Positions 42,780 through 52,107 of a stretch of 64,000 nucleotides of DNA are shown here, piece after piece; the first letter of the stretch is position 1, and each line of letters starts with the position of its first letter. Under the pieces are notes generated by a model. The model searched no databases and was not told the origin of the DNA. It saw only the letters and a list, made by a program, of their open reading frames with translations. This stretch comes from Legionella_C sp963803545. GTDB taxonomy: Bacteria > Pseudomonadota > Gammaproteobacteria > Legionellales > Legionellaceae. The translations under genes were made by a program, and so were the position numbers. The stretch covers positions 1,054,001 to 1,118,000 of the forward strand of contig CAWDMX010000004.1 in assembly GCA_963803545.1 (NCBI GenBank), written 5' to 3'.

Positions 42780-43493
42780 TCAGCCTGTCTTGGAAAGCAG
42801 ATCCTTCATGATTATACTAGCGCCGTATCTATTCACATGGTCTCCATTAAAATAATAAGTCAGATTCTTATCTCGAGCCGTGCATTTAGATTTTTTACAA
42901 AATAAAGGGATCGGGTTATACACTTTTAGTTCAGGAAATCCTTCAATTACTTGTTCAGTAACTTTATTATAAGGAGTCATTCGCTGTTTATAACGCGCAA
43001 AATCAATTCCACAATCAAGATTTAAAATAGGATTATGCAATCGCAGGGGTCTGGTATCAAAACACAAGCTGATATTGAAATCTAAATCCGGTATATCTTT
43101 TAAGAAAATAATCTCTTTATTTGCTTGGGTGATTTTTGCAATAAAATGCCGACCATTGTCAATAAAGCTTTTACTTTTCACGACATCTAATGGTTTTGCA
43201 TGACGCCAATTTGTCCCGGTTTCACCAAACCCCCCTGTCATTAAATAAGCCCAGTAGCCAGATAAATATACTTGTTTAATCGATTTATTATTTTCTAAAA
43301 AGGAAATGATAGCGTTGTATTTATTTTTACAATCGCCTTGTAAAAAAGAATCCGTTGCAAAAGGTAGACAGGATGTTTGAACAATCATTAAAACTGATTT
43401 CGTAGGAAAAGATTTCCAGATAGCATTTTTATAATGCAGCATATGGGAATCACCAATAAATATAATTTCTGGAGCTTTTTTTTTTGTGAGCAA
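42780..43493 (-). CDS. SGNH hydrolase domain, C-terminal half of a frameshifted O-acyltransferase
   Basis: This 237-residue frame has the SGNH/GDSL-like pattern: IIFIGDSHMLHYK with the nucleophile Ser near its start, VYLSGYWAY in the middle and the catalytic Asp-x-x-His pair in NGDHVNRYGASI near the end. The true frame is open upstream to 43553 (KYYECADSIPLFKKF, then FDGGC). It directly continues the membrane acyltransferase encoded before it once one A is removed from an 8-A run. In fused relatives (OafA/YrhL with C-terminal SGNH) this domain completes O-acetylation of surface polysaccharide. Confidence 0.85.
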   Translation of the reverse strand: MLTKKKAPEIIFIGDSHMLHYKNAIWKSFPTKSVLMIVQTSCLPFATDSFLQGDCKNKYNAIISFLENNKSIKQVYLSGYWAYLMTGGFGETGTNWRHAKPLDVVKSKSFIDNGRHFIAKITQANKEIIFLKDIPDLDFNISLCFDTRPLRLHNPILNLDCGIDFARYKQRMTPYNKVTEQVIEGFPELKVYNPIPLFCKKSKCTARDKNLTYYFNGDHVNRYGASIIMKDLLSKTG

Positions 43494-43545
43494 GCATCCA
43501 CCATCGAAGGTAAATTTTTTAAAAAGAGGTATTGAATCCGCGCAT

Positions 43546-44811
43546 TCATAATATTTTTTTTCTTGAGGCCAAGGAAGTTGCGAGAGCGATTGCGGAGTTT
43601 ATTCCTTTAGCATACCTGTAATCAAACCCATTAAAATACCAAACCGATAAGCCTAAACACCCTATAATAAACATACACCCCATAAGTATGTAGGAGTCCA
43701 TTTTTCGAAACTGAGCCGAGCGCAGCGGTTTTTCAATTAATCTATAAGTTAGCCATGCTAAAATAAAAGAAAGGACAACGATTGTGATACGGACGCTGCG
43801 ACTTGGATTATCCTCTTCCATAATTTGTACAAATGACAATAAAGGCCAGTGCCATAAATAAAGTGGGTAACTAATTAAGCCCACTCCCACCATGATTTTT
43901 TTAGAAAGAATACGTCTATTTACCCATGCATCTGGTCCAGACATAATAATTAGTAAAGCGCCTACCGTTGGAATTAATGCCCATGCTCCGGGAAAAGAAA
44001 GGGTTTTCGTGAATACCGTTGCACTGTATACAATCATTAATAACCCAAGGAAAGACAGCATATTCCTTAACTCATACCCGTTATATTCACGATGGTTACT
44101 ATAAATAATCGTTATCAACCACGCTTCTAATCGTATGATTATTTTATCAAGTTTGTCTTTTTTATAAAAAATCAAAAAAGCTAGTATACCTCCGAGCAAC
44201 AGCTCCCAGAAACGGGTCTGCGGTGAGAAAAATGCACCCACCTTGTCTGTATCAATTTCTTGTAAATTAAAAACAAATGACGTTAGTGCGATAAATATAA
44301 CGACTGTGATTAAATTCAATTTCTTTTTCCAAGAAATCCACAGTAATAGGGGCCAAATAATATAAAATTGTTCCTCTACACCTAAACTCCACAGATGCAA
44401 CAAAGGCTTGGTTGCGGCTGCACTATCGAAATATCCAGTGTTATGCCAAAGCAAAAAATTGGAAATGAAGCCGGCCCCAGCACAAATATGACTGCCTAAT
44501 TGTTTGTATTCTGAAGGGTATAAAGCAAACCAACCAAATATAAGACAAGCAAGCAATACAATAATTAATGCAGGGAATATTCTTCTAATCCTTTTTAGGT
44601 AGAAGTTGGTAAAACTGAACGTGCCCTCCTCTAAACCCTGAATTAATATACCGGAAATTAAAAACCCAGAAATTACAAAAAATATATCCACGCCAACAAA
44701 ACCACCCGTCGCTAGATGCGGGAAAGCATGAAAACAAATTACCAATAAAACGGCGATAGCTCGAAGGCCATCTATATCCGGCCGATATTTTATTGTAGAA
44801 TGTGGGTACAT
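43546..44811 (-). CDS. Acyltransferase-3 (OafA/YrhL-like) membrane domain, frameshifted at its C-end
   Basis: The protein has about 421 residues: acyltransferase_3 motifs RPDIDGLRAIAVLLVICFHA, GGFVGVDIFFVISGFLI and HLWSLGVEEQFYIIWP, with about ten hydrophobic segments. Such proteins transfer acetyl or other acyl groups across the inner membrane to lipopolysaccharide or peptidoglycan. The ATG at 44811 is preferred over TTG at 44823, which directly follows the ribosome site AAGGAG. After ...LASRK the frame runs into A8 (complement of 43554-43561) and stops; seven A residues would join it to the SGNH domain at 42780. The full gene is therefore split, either broken or switched by slippage. Confidence 0.87.
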   Translation of the reverse strand: MYPHSTIKYRPDIDGLRAIAVLLVICFHAFPHLATGGFVGVDIFFVISGFLISGILIQGLEEGTFSFTNFYLKRIRRIFPALIIVLLACLIFGWFALYPSEYKQLGSHICAGAGFISNFLLWHNTGYFDSAAATKPLLHLWSLGVEEQFYIIWPLLLWISWKKKLNLITVVIFIALTSFVFNLQEIDTDKVGAFFSPQTRFWELLLGGILAFLIFYKKDKLDKIIIRLEAWLITIIYSNHREYNGYELRNMLSFLGLLMIVYSATVFTKTLSFPGAWALIPTVGALLIIMSGPDAWVNRRILSKKIMVGVGLISYPLYLWHWPLLSFVQIMEEDNPSRSVRITIVVLSFILAWLTYRLIEKPLRSAQFRKMDSYILMGCMFIIGCLGLSVWYFNGFDYRYAKGINSAIALATSLASRKKIL

Positions 44812-44823
44812 AGTGTAGCGCAA

Positions 44824-45216
44824 CTCCTTTAAGTCTTACGTTAGCTCTTATTGCTGCATAGTTATTTAAATGACTGTAATGTTACTATAAATTATCCAAT
44901 TCCAATCTTAGAAAGAAATAAATCCATTGATAACCTAAAAAAACCTTGCTAATCTATGACTTCTATATCCCAAACCAAGGGCGGACAAGAGTCCCATAAA
45001 GTGCGTAATTTTGCAAGGTACGAGGGGCAGAGGGTTGTCTAGCTTTCTGGCGGTGTAGCCTTTTTTTCGTGAATTCAAACCGTTCTAAAAATGATCGGTT
45101 TTTGAATAATTAGGCGCCGGATTGCAATTCTCTGGAGGTCGCCACACCTCGGTATTATCAACACAGCCCAGCGCTTTAACTCTTTTTTACAACCGACTGT
45201 TCAATAGGTTTTTTAG
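44824..45216. other. Gene-free stretch between two minus-strand genes
   Basis: About 390 AT-rich bases. The only structure I see is TTCAAACCG...CGGTTTTTGAA near 45074-45104, an imperfect hairpin with a 13-base loop downstream of the secreted-protein gene. It should contain the acyltransferase promoter at its left side. Confidence 0.35.
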
Positions 45217-45651
45217 CTACACGTTTAACGGTGTCCATGTTGTGGAGCAATTAACCAGCTCTAGGATGTGGTGAACCGGCGCTAATGCATCCGTTTGGGT
45301 ACGACTAGCTGTAGTAATATAAATATCAAGGCGGCCTTCTTGTGGTGGGGTAGTTCCGGACAATTTTTTACAATTAATTCCGTAATTAACCCTCGCCGAA
45401 GAAAATACGTTTAGGTGCCAGCGTTTTGGGCCGTGCAAATAGGATTTTGAAGCCAGGGAATTGCAGTGACTTAGATCAAACAAGTCCGTAGTTGAAAAAC
45501 ATATCCTGGGGGGATGACTGACAACATCACTAGTTGTCTTTGTCACATGTAATACTATTTTTTGCGGGTAATCCTTGCTGCAATAAGCATTCGTTGAAAC
45601 GGTCACAGCAATAAGTACCAATAGGACTCTCATTAAAGACATAGTTCTCAC
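45217..45651 (-). CDS. Secreted hypothetical protein
   Basis: The 144-residue product has a clear signal peptide (RVLLVLIAVTVSTNAYC) and a mature part with several Cys residues (ICFST, SHCNSL, INCKKL, VNCSTT) that could form disulfides in the periplasm or outside. I recognise no family. The start is ambiguous among GTG 45651, ATG 45642 and ATG 45633; the last gives the neatest signal peptide. It is downstream of no obvious partner and precedes the ccm operon on the same strand in map order only. Confidence 0.55.
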   Translation of the reverse strand: MRTMSLMRVLLVLIAVTVSTNAYCSKDYPQKIVLHVTKTTSDVVSHPPRICFSTTDLFDLSHCNSLASKSYLHGPKRWHLNVFSSARVNYGINCKKLSGTTPPQEGRLDIYITTASRTQTDALAPVHHILELVNCSTTWTPLNV

Positions 45652-45831
45652 TCATAATAGGTTTCGCAACGCTCAACGGTAAGCCGTCTTGTTGTCATTG
45701 CAACTCGGCTTTTAATAAAATACAACCGACCATTGTAAAAAACTTCTAATAATTCTTACAATAAAAATTTAATATTTACACAAATCCGCGCCACTAGCAG
45801 GCAAAGGTCTTCAAAATTGGTAAATTGCGTA

Positions 45832-46494
45832 TTATTTACGCTTTTCCGCCTCAAGTATAGCGTTTCGTAGCTTATGCTCTTCTTCCGAATTGTTGTTGAC
45901 CAAGGGCAGGAGTCTTCGCCAATACTGTTGCGCCTGATTAAATTGATGCTGTTGGTAGCTGTCCATAGCAAGCATCGCTAATGCGTCCGGCTGTTCTGAA
46001 TTAAGCTGTAATAACTGGTGGTACAGCTTGCGGCTTGTAGTCGTGAATTTATGTCCATTATTTTGCCACAAAGCATACGCGTAGTTACTCATTGTTTTTT
46101 GGTTATTGGGAGCGAATTGATTGGCTAAGGCAAAAGCCTCGCACGCAGACGACCAGTTTCCCTGCGCTGAGTACAGTCTTCCTAATAAAAACCAGCCTTC
46201 CGCGCTTTTAGCCGTGTTGCCCAGTGTTTTTTTGAGCGTCGTAATAAGCTCATCTGGATTTTTAATGGTGGCTAATAATGCTCTGGCTTGCTTATTTTTG
46301 TATTGTTGTTGACTATATTCGTGCCATAAAGCCCCACCGCCCCAAAAATAATAGAACACGCCACTTACCAGTAAAACCCCAAGAAAAAAAACAGACTTTT
46401 TCACCCTGCTCAACTTAAATGGTGCGGTAATAAGCATGCCGGCAAGTATTGCCAAAAAAGTGAGGATTGCAATTAAACCAATTAAACTCATCAT
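45832..46494 (-). CDS. ccmI: Cytochrome c maturation protein CcmI
   Basis: CcmI holds the apocytochrome c C-terminus for haem ligation. It has about 220 residues from the ATG at 46494, which overlaps the ccmH stop by four bases. Two N-terminal membrane helices (LIGLIAILTFLAILAGMLI and VFFLGVLLVSGVFYYFW) are followed by TPR-like helices (AEGWFLLGRLYSAQGNWSSA, KTMSNYAYALW, ALAMLAMDSYQQHQ). It is the last gene of the ccm operon. Confidence 0.88.
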   Translation of the reverse strand: MMSLIGLIAILTFLAILAGMLITAPFKLSRVKKSVFFLGVLLVSGVFYYFWGGGALWHEYSQQQYKNKQARALLATIKNPDELITTLKKTLGNTAKSAEGWFLLGRLYSAQGNWSSACEAFALANQFAPNNQKTMSNYAYALWQNNGHKFTTTSRKLYHQLLQLNSEQPDALAMLAMDSYQQHQFNQAQQYWRRLLPLVNNNSEEEHKLRNAILEAEKRK

Positions 46495-46871
46495 TTTTGC
46501 CTTAGACAGAAGTGCCAAAATATCCCAAGTCCTGCCGCTAAAAAAAGTAACGGGCCAAGCCAGAGTACTAGTGTTACCCATTTAAACGGTGGCTTGAATA
46601 AAATAAAGTCGCCGTAGCGCTCGGTTAAATAGTGGGTAATTTGCGCGTTTGATTGGCCATTTTTTACTCGCGTATACACTTCAAAACGCAAATCCTTAGC
46701 AAGACTTGCGTTAGAGTCCGCTAAATCCTGGTTTTGGCAGACCAAACAACGCAATTCTTTAAGCAGTTGTTCAAATTGATTGCGTTGCTCAACTCGCGCA
46801 AAAGGATAACGGGTTGCCGCGAGACTCTCCACCGCAAAAAACGTTATTAAAAATAGTATTACCAACCGCAT
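46491..46871 (-). CDS. ccmH: Cytochrome c maturation protein CcmH (CcmH/CycL type)
   Basis: The 126-residue protein has signal peptide MRLVILFLITFFAVESLAA, the redox motif LRCLVCQNQ (Cys-x-x-Cys), and one membrane anchor near the C-terminus (VTLVLWLGPLLFLAAGLGIFW). It reduces apocytochrome c cysteines together with CcmG. It starts directly after the ccmG stop (TGAATG). The CcmH and CcmI functions are separate genes here rather than fused as in E. coli. Confidence 0.92.
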   Translation of the reverse strand: MRLVILFLITFFAVESLAATRYPFARVEQRNQFEQLLKELRCLVCQNQDLADSNASLAKDLRFEVYTRVKNGQSNAQITHYLTERYGDFILFKPPFKWVTLVLWLGPLLFLAAGLGIFWHFCLRQK

Positions 46872-47402
46872 TCAATTCTCTTTAAAATAGTTGTACAAAG
46901 GGCGTAAGGTTTGTTCCCAGGCTTGTTTATCAATTACCCCAACATGCCGGTAACGAATGATGCCAAGCTTATCGACTAAGAAGGTCTCAGGAGCACCGTA
47001 TACCCCTAAATTGATAGCCGTTTGGCCTAGCAAATCACGACCAATCCGTTGATAAGGATTTCCCCATTCTATAAGCCATTCCAACGCGGCTTCGGGATGG
47101 TCCTTGTAATTCAGGCCATATATGGGAATGCCTTCTTGTTGCAATTGACGTAAAAATAGTTGCTCTTCTGCGCAGGCGCTACACCAACTTGCCCAAACAT
47201 TTAGGAGGATAACTGTGCCGGCAAAATCTTTTGCACTAAGCCATTCACTTTTTTCCCCCAAAACAGGAATTCGAAAAGCAGGCAGAGGGCGATTGATTTG
47301 AGCCAATGGAATTTTTTGCGGCTCCAATTGCAACCCACGCGCTAAAAAAAAGCAGGCGCCAACAAAAACAACTAACGGTACAATGCGCCAGCTATAAAGC
47401 AT
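46872..47402 (-). CDS. ccmG: Thiol:disulfide interchange protein CcmG/DsbE
   Basis: The 176-residue membrane-anchored thioredoxin-fold protein has one N-terminal helix, the catalytic WASWCSACAEE and the cis-Pro region YGAPETFLVD. It keeps CcmH or the apocytochrome reduced. The start overlaps ccmF by 11 bases. Confidence 0.93.
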   Translation of the reverse strand: MLYSWRIVPLVVFVGACFFLARGLQLEPQKIPLAQINRPLPAFRIPVLGEKSEWLSAKDFAGTVILLNVWASWCSACAEEQLFLRQLQQEGIPIYGLNYKDHPEAALEWLIEWGNPYQRIGRDLLGQTAINLGVYGAPETFLVDKLGIIRYRHVGVIDKQAWEQTLRPLYNYFKEN

Positions 47403-49332
47403 TTTTTGCCATTTTAGTTGGCTTATAGTAATAGCGCCTATCCGTTAATGCGATAAGACCACCCAGAAAAATTAACAATCCGCCGGCCCATATCCAACGT
47501 ACAAAAGGTTTATAGTATAGGCGTACAGACCATGCGGATGCGGTGAGCGGTTCTCCTAAGGCCACATAAATATCTCTGAACGCGTTGGCGGAAATTGCAG
47601 AATCCGTAAGAAGCATTTTAGCCACCGTATACTCTCTTTTTTGAGGGTATATAATTGTTTTAAACGCACCCTTGGTAATAGAAAATTGCGCTTCTGTCGC
47701 CTTATAATTGGGCCCATCTAGTGAGTACTGCTTGATAAAATGGATGCTAAATCCAGCAAGCTCATAATGTTGACCCGGCTGCATTTTTACATCGTCTTGA
47801 ATGCCATAACCTGTTGAAATACAGACACCTATTACACATACCGCAATGCCTAAATGAGCAACTATCATGGCGATAAAAGATTGGCCCATTTTAAAAAAGG
47901 AGCGCTTTTTAAGTCGTAAAATTACGAGCTTCAGGGTACTTAAAACTATCCAAAACGCTAATATTAAACCCAAAACTGTATACCAATTAAGGCTTGCGTA
48001 CATTACCTGTAAACTGACAATAGGTACGATAATGCTGCACAGTAACATAGGAAGCAACCGTATACCAACGCGCGTAATGTTGCTTTTCTGCCACGCAATA
48101 TGAGGGCCTATTCCCATCAGCAGTAGTAATGGAATCATCAATGGAACAAAAACGGTATTAAAATAAGGCGCTCCAACGGAAATTTTGCCCAATCCTAAGC
48201 TGTCAATAATTAAGGGATACATGGTACCGGTTAATACCGTTAGCATTATAACTACTAGCAAAACATTGTTGAGTAATAATGCATTTTCGCGAGATACCGG
48301 CGATGGGCGCGGGGTTTGCGACAGCGCATGAGCCTTGCTTGCAAATAAACTTAGAGAGCCGCCAACTACTACTATTAAAAACCCAAGAATAAACAGGCCT
48401 CGCTGGGGGTCTACAGCAAAAGCATGCACCGAGGTTAACACTCCTGAACGGACAAGGAAGGTGCCGACCAAGCTTAGCGAAAAAGCAGTAATAGCCAGTA
48501 GAATTGTCCAAGCCATAAATTGCTGTCGCTGCTCACTTACCGCTAAACTGTGGATTAGTGCGGTGCCCACCAGCCACGGCATAAAAGAAGCGTTTTCAAC
48601 CGGATCCCAGAACCACCATCCGCCCCACCCCAGCTCGCGGTAAGCCCACCAACTCCCTAAAGTAATGCCTAGTGTTAAACACGTCCAGGCCAACAGTGTC
48701 CAAGGTCTTGTCCATTTTGCCCAAACGGGGTCAAGCCTGCCGGCCCACAACGCGGCAACTGCAAACGAAAAAGCAACAGAAAACCCAACATATCCCATGT
48801 AAAGTAGCGGTGGGTGAAATAAAAATCCAGGGTCTTGTAATAATGGATTGAGATCACGACCTTCGGTCGTTAGAAACTGAAACTGGCGTAAAAAAGGATT
48901 GGAGGTTGTCAATAAAAAAAGTAATAACCCAGCGGTTAGCGCGCCCATAATTACTAAAACACGGGCACGAAAAACACTTTCTAAATCGCGACTAAAAAAA
49001 TTAACAGCCATAGCCCATGTGCTTAAAATGGCGACCCAGAGCAACATAGAGCCTTCGTGACCGCCCCAGACCGCGCATAGTTTATAAAACCAAGGCAGTG
49101 ATTTGCTGGAATTAGAAAGCACATAAATTACCGAAAAATCATCGGTTAAAAAGCAGAAAGTAAGACAGCTGTACGCTAAGGCTATGAAGGCAAATTGGCC
49201 AACAACATAATAACGCGCGGAGTTAATCCACGTTGGCCCATTTTTTCTAATGCCAATCAGGGGAATAATAGAAAGCAGTAGTGAAAACAACAAGGCTAAT
49301 ATTAGCGAAAAAACACCTAGTTCTGCGATCAT
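47392..49332 (-). CDS. ccmF: Haem lyase subunit CcmF
   Basis: The 646-residue polytopic protein has the tryptophan-rich WWD haem-binding motif GWGGWWFWDPVENASFMPW (about residue 235), His-bearing loops (WGGHEGSMLLW, GYVGFSVAF) and a C-terminal periplasmic domain. It ligates haem from CcmE to apocytochrome c. The start overlaps ccmE by ATGA. Confidence 0.95.
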   Translation of the reverse strand: MIAELGVFSLILALLFSLLLSIIPLIGIRKNGPTWINSARYYVVGQFAFIALAYSCLTFCFLTDDFSVIYVLSNSSKSLPWFYKLCAVWGGHEGSMLLWVAILSTWAMAVNFFSRDLESVFRARVLVIMGALTAGLLLFLLTTSNPFLRQFQFLTTEGRDLNPLLQDPGFLFHPPLLYMGYVGFSVAFSFAVAALWAGRLDPVWAKWTRPWTLLAWTCLTLGITLGSWWAYRELGWGGWWFWDPVENASFMPWLVGTALIHSLAVSEQRQQFMAWTILLAITAFSLSLVGTFLVRSGVLTSVHAFAVDPQRGLFILGFLIVVVGGSLSLFASKAHALSQTPRPSPVSRENALLLNNVLLVVIMLTVLTGTMYPLIIDSLGLGKISVGAPYFNTVFVPLMIPLLLLMGIGPHIAWQKSNITRVGIRLLPMLLCSIIVPIVSLQVMYASLNWYTVLGLILAFWIVLSTLKLVILRLKKRSFFKMGQSFIAMIVAHLGIAVCVIGVCISTGYGIQDDVKMQPGQHYELAGFSIHFIKQYSLDGPNYKATEAQFSITKGAFKTIIYPQKREYTVAKMLLTDSAISANAFRDIYVALGEPLTASAWSVRLYYKPFVRWIWAGGLLIFLGGLIALTDRRYYYKPTKMAKNAL

Positions 49333-49775
49333 GGTACCGCCTCATTTTTGGCAACATTTGAGTGCACCAGCGTTTCTCTCACCTCTGGTGGCATATAGTT
49401 CGCATCGTGTTTGGCAAGGATTTGATCCGCTTGGAAGTCGGTGCTTGCGCTCATGCGACCAAAAGCCACAATCCCCTGCTCTTCACGAAATAAATCCGGC
49501 AATATTCCTGTATAATGCACCGTAACTGATTTTTTATAATCCGTTAGCTTAAATTCAATAGTAAGATTTTTACCACGGTGAATACTGTTTTTAACCACCA
49601 TGCCACCAAGACGCACGGGTTGATTGATCAATTCGACGCGATTAGTTATCTGGCTGGGACTATAAAATAAACTAATGTTTTGACGCAAAGCAAATAAAAC
49701 CAGGGACACTACCAGCGCGAGTACAACACCAACAAATACGATGAGCGATAGTTTTTTTTTGCGCGAGGCGTTCAT
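49329..49775 (-). CDS. ccmE: Haem chaperone CcmE
   Basis: The 148-residue protein has a single N-terminal anchor (LIVFVGVVLALVVSLVLF) and the OB-fold domain. The haem-binding His is in ILAKHDANYMPPEV, the HxxxY form of system I. Start and stop both overlap neighbours by ATGA (ccmD and ccmF). Confidence 0.95.
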   Translation of the reverse strand: MNASRKKKLSLIVFVGVVLALVVSLVLFALRQNISLFYSPSQITNRVELINQPVRLGGMVVKNSIHRGKNLTIEFKLTDYKKSVTVHYTGILPDLFREEQGIVAFGRMSASTDFQADQILAKHDANYMPPEVRETLVHSNVAKNEAVP

Positions 49776-49921
49776 AAGCTTGCGTACCAGCGTTTTAAAA
49801 CAGCGCGCGTGCGTCGATTTTGCCTCTTAACCGCAATTGTTAATCCTACAAACACGCACCCAACTACACCATAGGCCGACCAAATATAAACGCCGTAGCC
49901 ATTCATTGCCAACCAATTCAT
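49772..49921 (-). CDS. ccmD: Haem exporter protein CcmD
   Basis: The protein has about 49 residues with one membrane helix (YIWSAYGVVGCVFVGLTI) and a basic tail (VKRQNRRTRAVLKRW), as usual for CcmD, which helps release holo-CcmE. I chose the ATG at 49921, which forms TAATG with the ccmC stop; a longer frame to 49960 would overlap ccmC by 40 bases. Confidence 0.82.
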   Translation of the reverse strand: MNWLAMNGYGVYIWSAYGVVGCVFVGLTIAVKRQNRRTRAVLKRWYASL

Positions 49922-50712
49922 TATTTGCTGCATAAATTGCTCACCACTCGACCAACCCACCGTTGCTTGCGCTCGCGCAATAAAACTTCATTACTTACTT
50001 GTTGTAAAATAAGCCAAGTCGAAAAAAAGACAAACCCTGCGATCATGACAAGCAAAGGATAGAGCATAACCGTTGCAATTTTAGGCTTTGCAAAAACAGT
50101 TAAGGTCGACCCTTGATGCAAGGTATTCCACCAAATTACGGAGTAATGGATAACGGGGAGATCAATGAAGCCTACCAAAATAACTACCGCCGCCGTTTTA
50201 TCACCGCGAACGCGACCCCCAAGGCTTGTTAACATCGCAAGAATTGCAATATACAAGAGCAGCAAAATTAATTCTGAGGTAAGTCTGGCGTCCCAAACCC
50301 ACCACGCCCCCCACATAGGTTTACCCCAAATGCTTCCGGTAACCAGCGCTAAAAAAGCCATTGACGCGCCTACTTTAGCTAACGCACCAAGCATGTATCC
50401 CGCGAGTTTTATACGCCAAACCAGATAAAGGAGGGCACAAAACGACAATATTGCGTACAGCAACATGGAGAGAAAAGCCGCGGGGACGTGCACGTAAATA
50501 ATACGAAACGCATCTCCTTGTTGGTAGTCCGCTGGTGCAAATGCCAGGCCCCAAACACTGGCTACCACTACGAACAAAACGGCAATTGCGCCAATGAGAC
50601 TCGCATAGCGTTGGCTAAAATTATAGAAAGAGCGCGGTGACGCAAGCTGGTACAATAATTTCCACATAGAATTAAAACATTCCGAACAAGACCGCGCGAT
50701 TTTATCACGCAT
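49921..50712 (-). CDS. ccmC: Haem exporter protein CcmC
   Basis: CcmC attaches haem to CcmE. It has six membrane segments and the WWD motif region WGKPMWGAWWVWDARLTSEL (residues about 125-144), with the flanking His residues RIIYVHVPAA and LPVIHYSVIWWN. The frame starts at 50712 (TAATG with the ccmB stop); an internal ATG at 50667 (MWKLLYQL) better matches the usual N-terminus, so the first 15 residues are doubtful. Confidence 0.93.
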   Translation of the reverse strand: MRDKIARSCSECFNSMWKLLYQLASPRSFYNFSQRYASLIGAIAVLFVVVASVWGLAFAPADYQQGDAFRIIYVHVPAAFLSMLLYAILSFCALLYLVWRIKLAGYMLGALAKVGASMAFLALVTGSIWGKPMWGAWWVWDARLTSELILLLLYIAILAMLTSLGGRVRGDKTAAVVILVGFIDLPVIHYSVIWWNTLHQGSTLTVFAKPKIATVMLYPLLVMIAGFVFFSTWLILQQVSNEVLLRERKQRWVGRVVSNLCSK

Positions 50713-51389
50713 TAATCAACAAGGCTAACTCTGATAATTGTTGCAATCGCAAAAGGTAAAAAACAAAGCGCTAAAAGCGAGCAGGCAAATAGCATCGCAA
50801 AATCGCTGATGGGTAGCAAATGGGTTTGCGCAACAAGCATGCTATTGCTCCCAAAAATCATCACAGGCACGGCCAAAGGCAACAGTAATAAAGCCATGTA
50901 CGCACCTTGCTGCGCTGCATTGTTGCCCGTTGCCGCAACAAGTGCCGACAAATATAAAATAGCGGGGCTTCCCAAACAAAGACTCAGTGCTAAGACCGCC
51001 GTTTCAAACAGGTTAAAATCAAATAAAAATGCTATAAAAGGGCAGTACAACAGTAGCGGTACAATCGTTAACAGCCAATGAACGGCAATTTTAGCGCTAA
51101 CAATCACAACCAAAGCGCCAGGTTCAAGCAGCCATTGCTCAATAACTCCGTCGTCGAGATCCTGTTTGTACAACCGCTCAAGACACAGCAATTGCGCAAG
51201 TAAAACCGTTACCCAAATCAAACCGGGCGCCAACTGTTTAAGATAGGTACTGTGGGCGGGGATTGTTAGCGGAAAAAACACCATAATCATCATGAAAAAC
51301 AAAGCGCTGTTAAGCAGTTGCTGCTTATTTCGGCAATTTAAAAGCCAGTCTCGTCTAAACTGCATCGTAAATACCCGCCAACTATTCAT
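50712..51389 (-). CDS. ccmB: Haem exporter permease CcmB
   Basis: The 225-residue protein has six hydrophobic segments and the family's N-terminal FRRDWLLNCRNKQQLLN. It forms an ABC-type complex with CcmA and CcmC that frees holo-CcmE using ATP. It overlaps ccmA by ATGA. Confidence 0.92.
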   Translation of the reverse strand: MNSWRVFTMQFRRDWLLNCRNKQQLLNSALFFMMIMVFFPLTIPAHSTYLKQLAPGLIWVTVLLAQLLCLERLYKQDLDDGVIEQWLLEPGALVVIVSAKIAVHWLLTIVPLLLYCPFIAFLFDFNLFETAVLALSLCLGSPAILYLSALVAATGNNAAQQGAYMALLLLPLAVPVMIFGSNSMLVAQTHLLPISDFAMLFACSLLALCFLPFAIATIIRVSLVD

Positions 51390-51985
51390 AATAAGTACTC
51401 GCGGTGGTCTGTAACAAGGCCTGATAAGGGCTGATGCGAGGCAAGCACAATTATGCCGCCCTCTTGTAAATGCGCATTAAATATATGGATTAAATTAGTA
51501 ACCGAGGACGAATCTAGGGCCGTAAAAGGCTCATCGAGCAACCAAATTTTGGATTGTCGCAAAACTAAGCGCACTAAAGCCGCCCGTCTTTTTTGACCGG
51601 CGGACAGCTGCGATACCGGAGAGTCTTTTTGTGCACGCAGATTAAATTGATTCATTAGCCAATCAAAATAATCGGCATCAAAGGCGGACTTAAAACTTAA
51701 TTTGTAATTTTCAAAAAGCGTCAAACCACTGCTCAAGCCTAATTTATGGCCAACATAGCCTATATTTTGACGATAACAATCGGTGCTGGCAGCGGGTGCA
51801 TTCTTAAACAAAATGGAACCCGTCGTTGGTTCAATCAATAAAGCACAAAGCTTTAATAGGGTTGTTTTACCACAGCCGTTTTTGCCTTTGATATGCAGGA
51901 GATTGCCCGCTAATACTTCCACATTGATTGGCGAAAAAACAGGAACGTAGCCGTAGTCGTAACTAAGATTTTCAAGGCGCAGCAT
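51386..51985 (-). CDS. ccmA: Haem exporter ATPase CcmA
   Basis: The 199-residue ABC ATPase has Walker A KGKNGCGKTTLL, signature QLSAGQKRRAALVRL and Walker B IWLLDEPFTALD, with H-loop LASHQPL. It is the first gene of the nine-gene ccmABCDEFGHI operon. No cytochrome c gene lies beside the operon. Confidence 0.94.
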   Translation of the reverse strand: MLRLENLSYDYGYVPVFSPINVEVLAGNLLHIKGKNGCGKTTLLKLCALLIEPTTGSILFKNAPAASTDCYRQNIGYVGHKLGLSSGLTLFENYKLSFKSAFDADYFDWLMNQFNLRAQKDSPVSQLSAGQKRRAALVRLVLRQSKIWLLDEPFTALDSSSVTNLIHIFNAHLQEGGIIVLASHQPLSGLVTDHREYLL

Positions 51986-52107
51986 AGATAAAAGTATAGG
52001 TAAACAAGCAAGATTATCGTTTATTTATCGCCATAGCAAGCAAATAAGCTTGCACCTAATGCTGTTGCCAGCGATAATTCATCCTTTTTTTTACTGAGGT
52101 AGCAACA

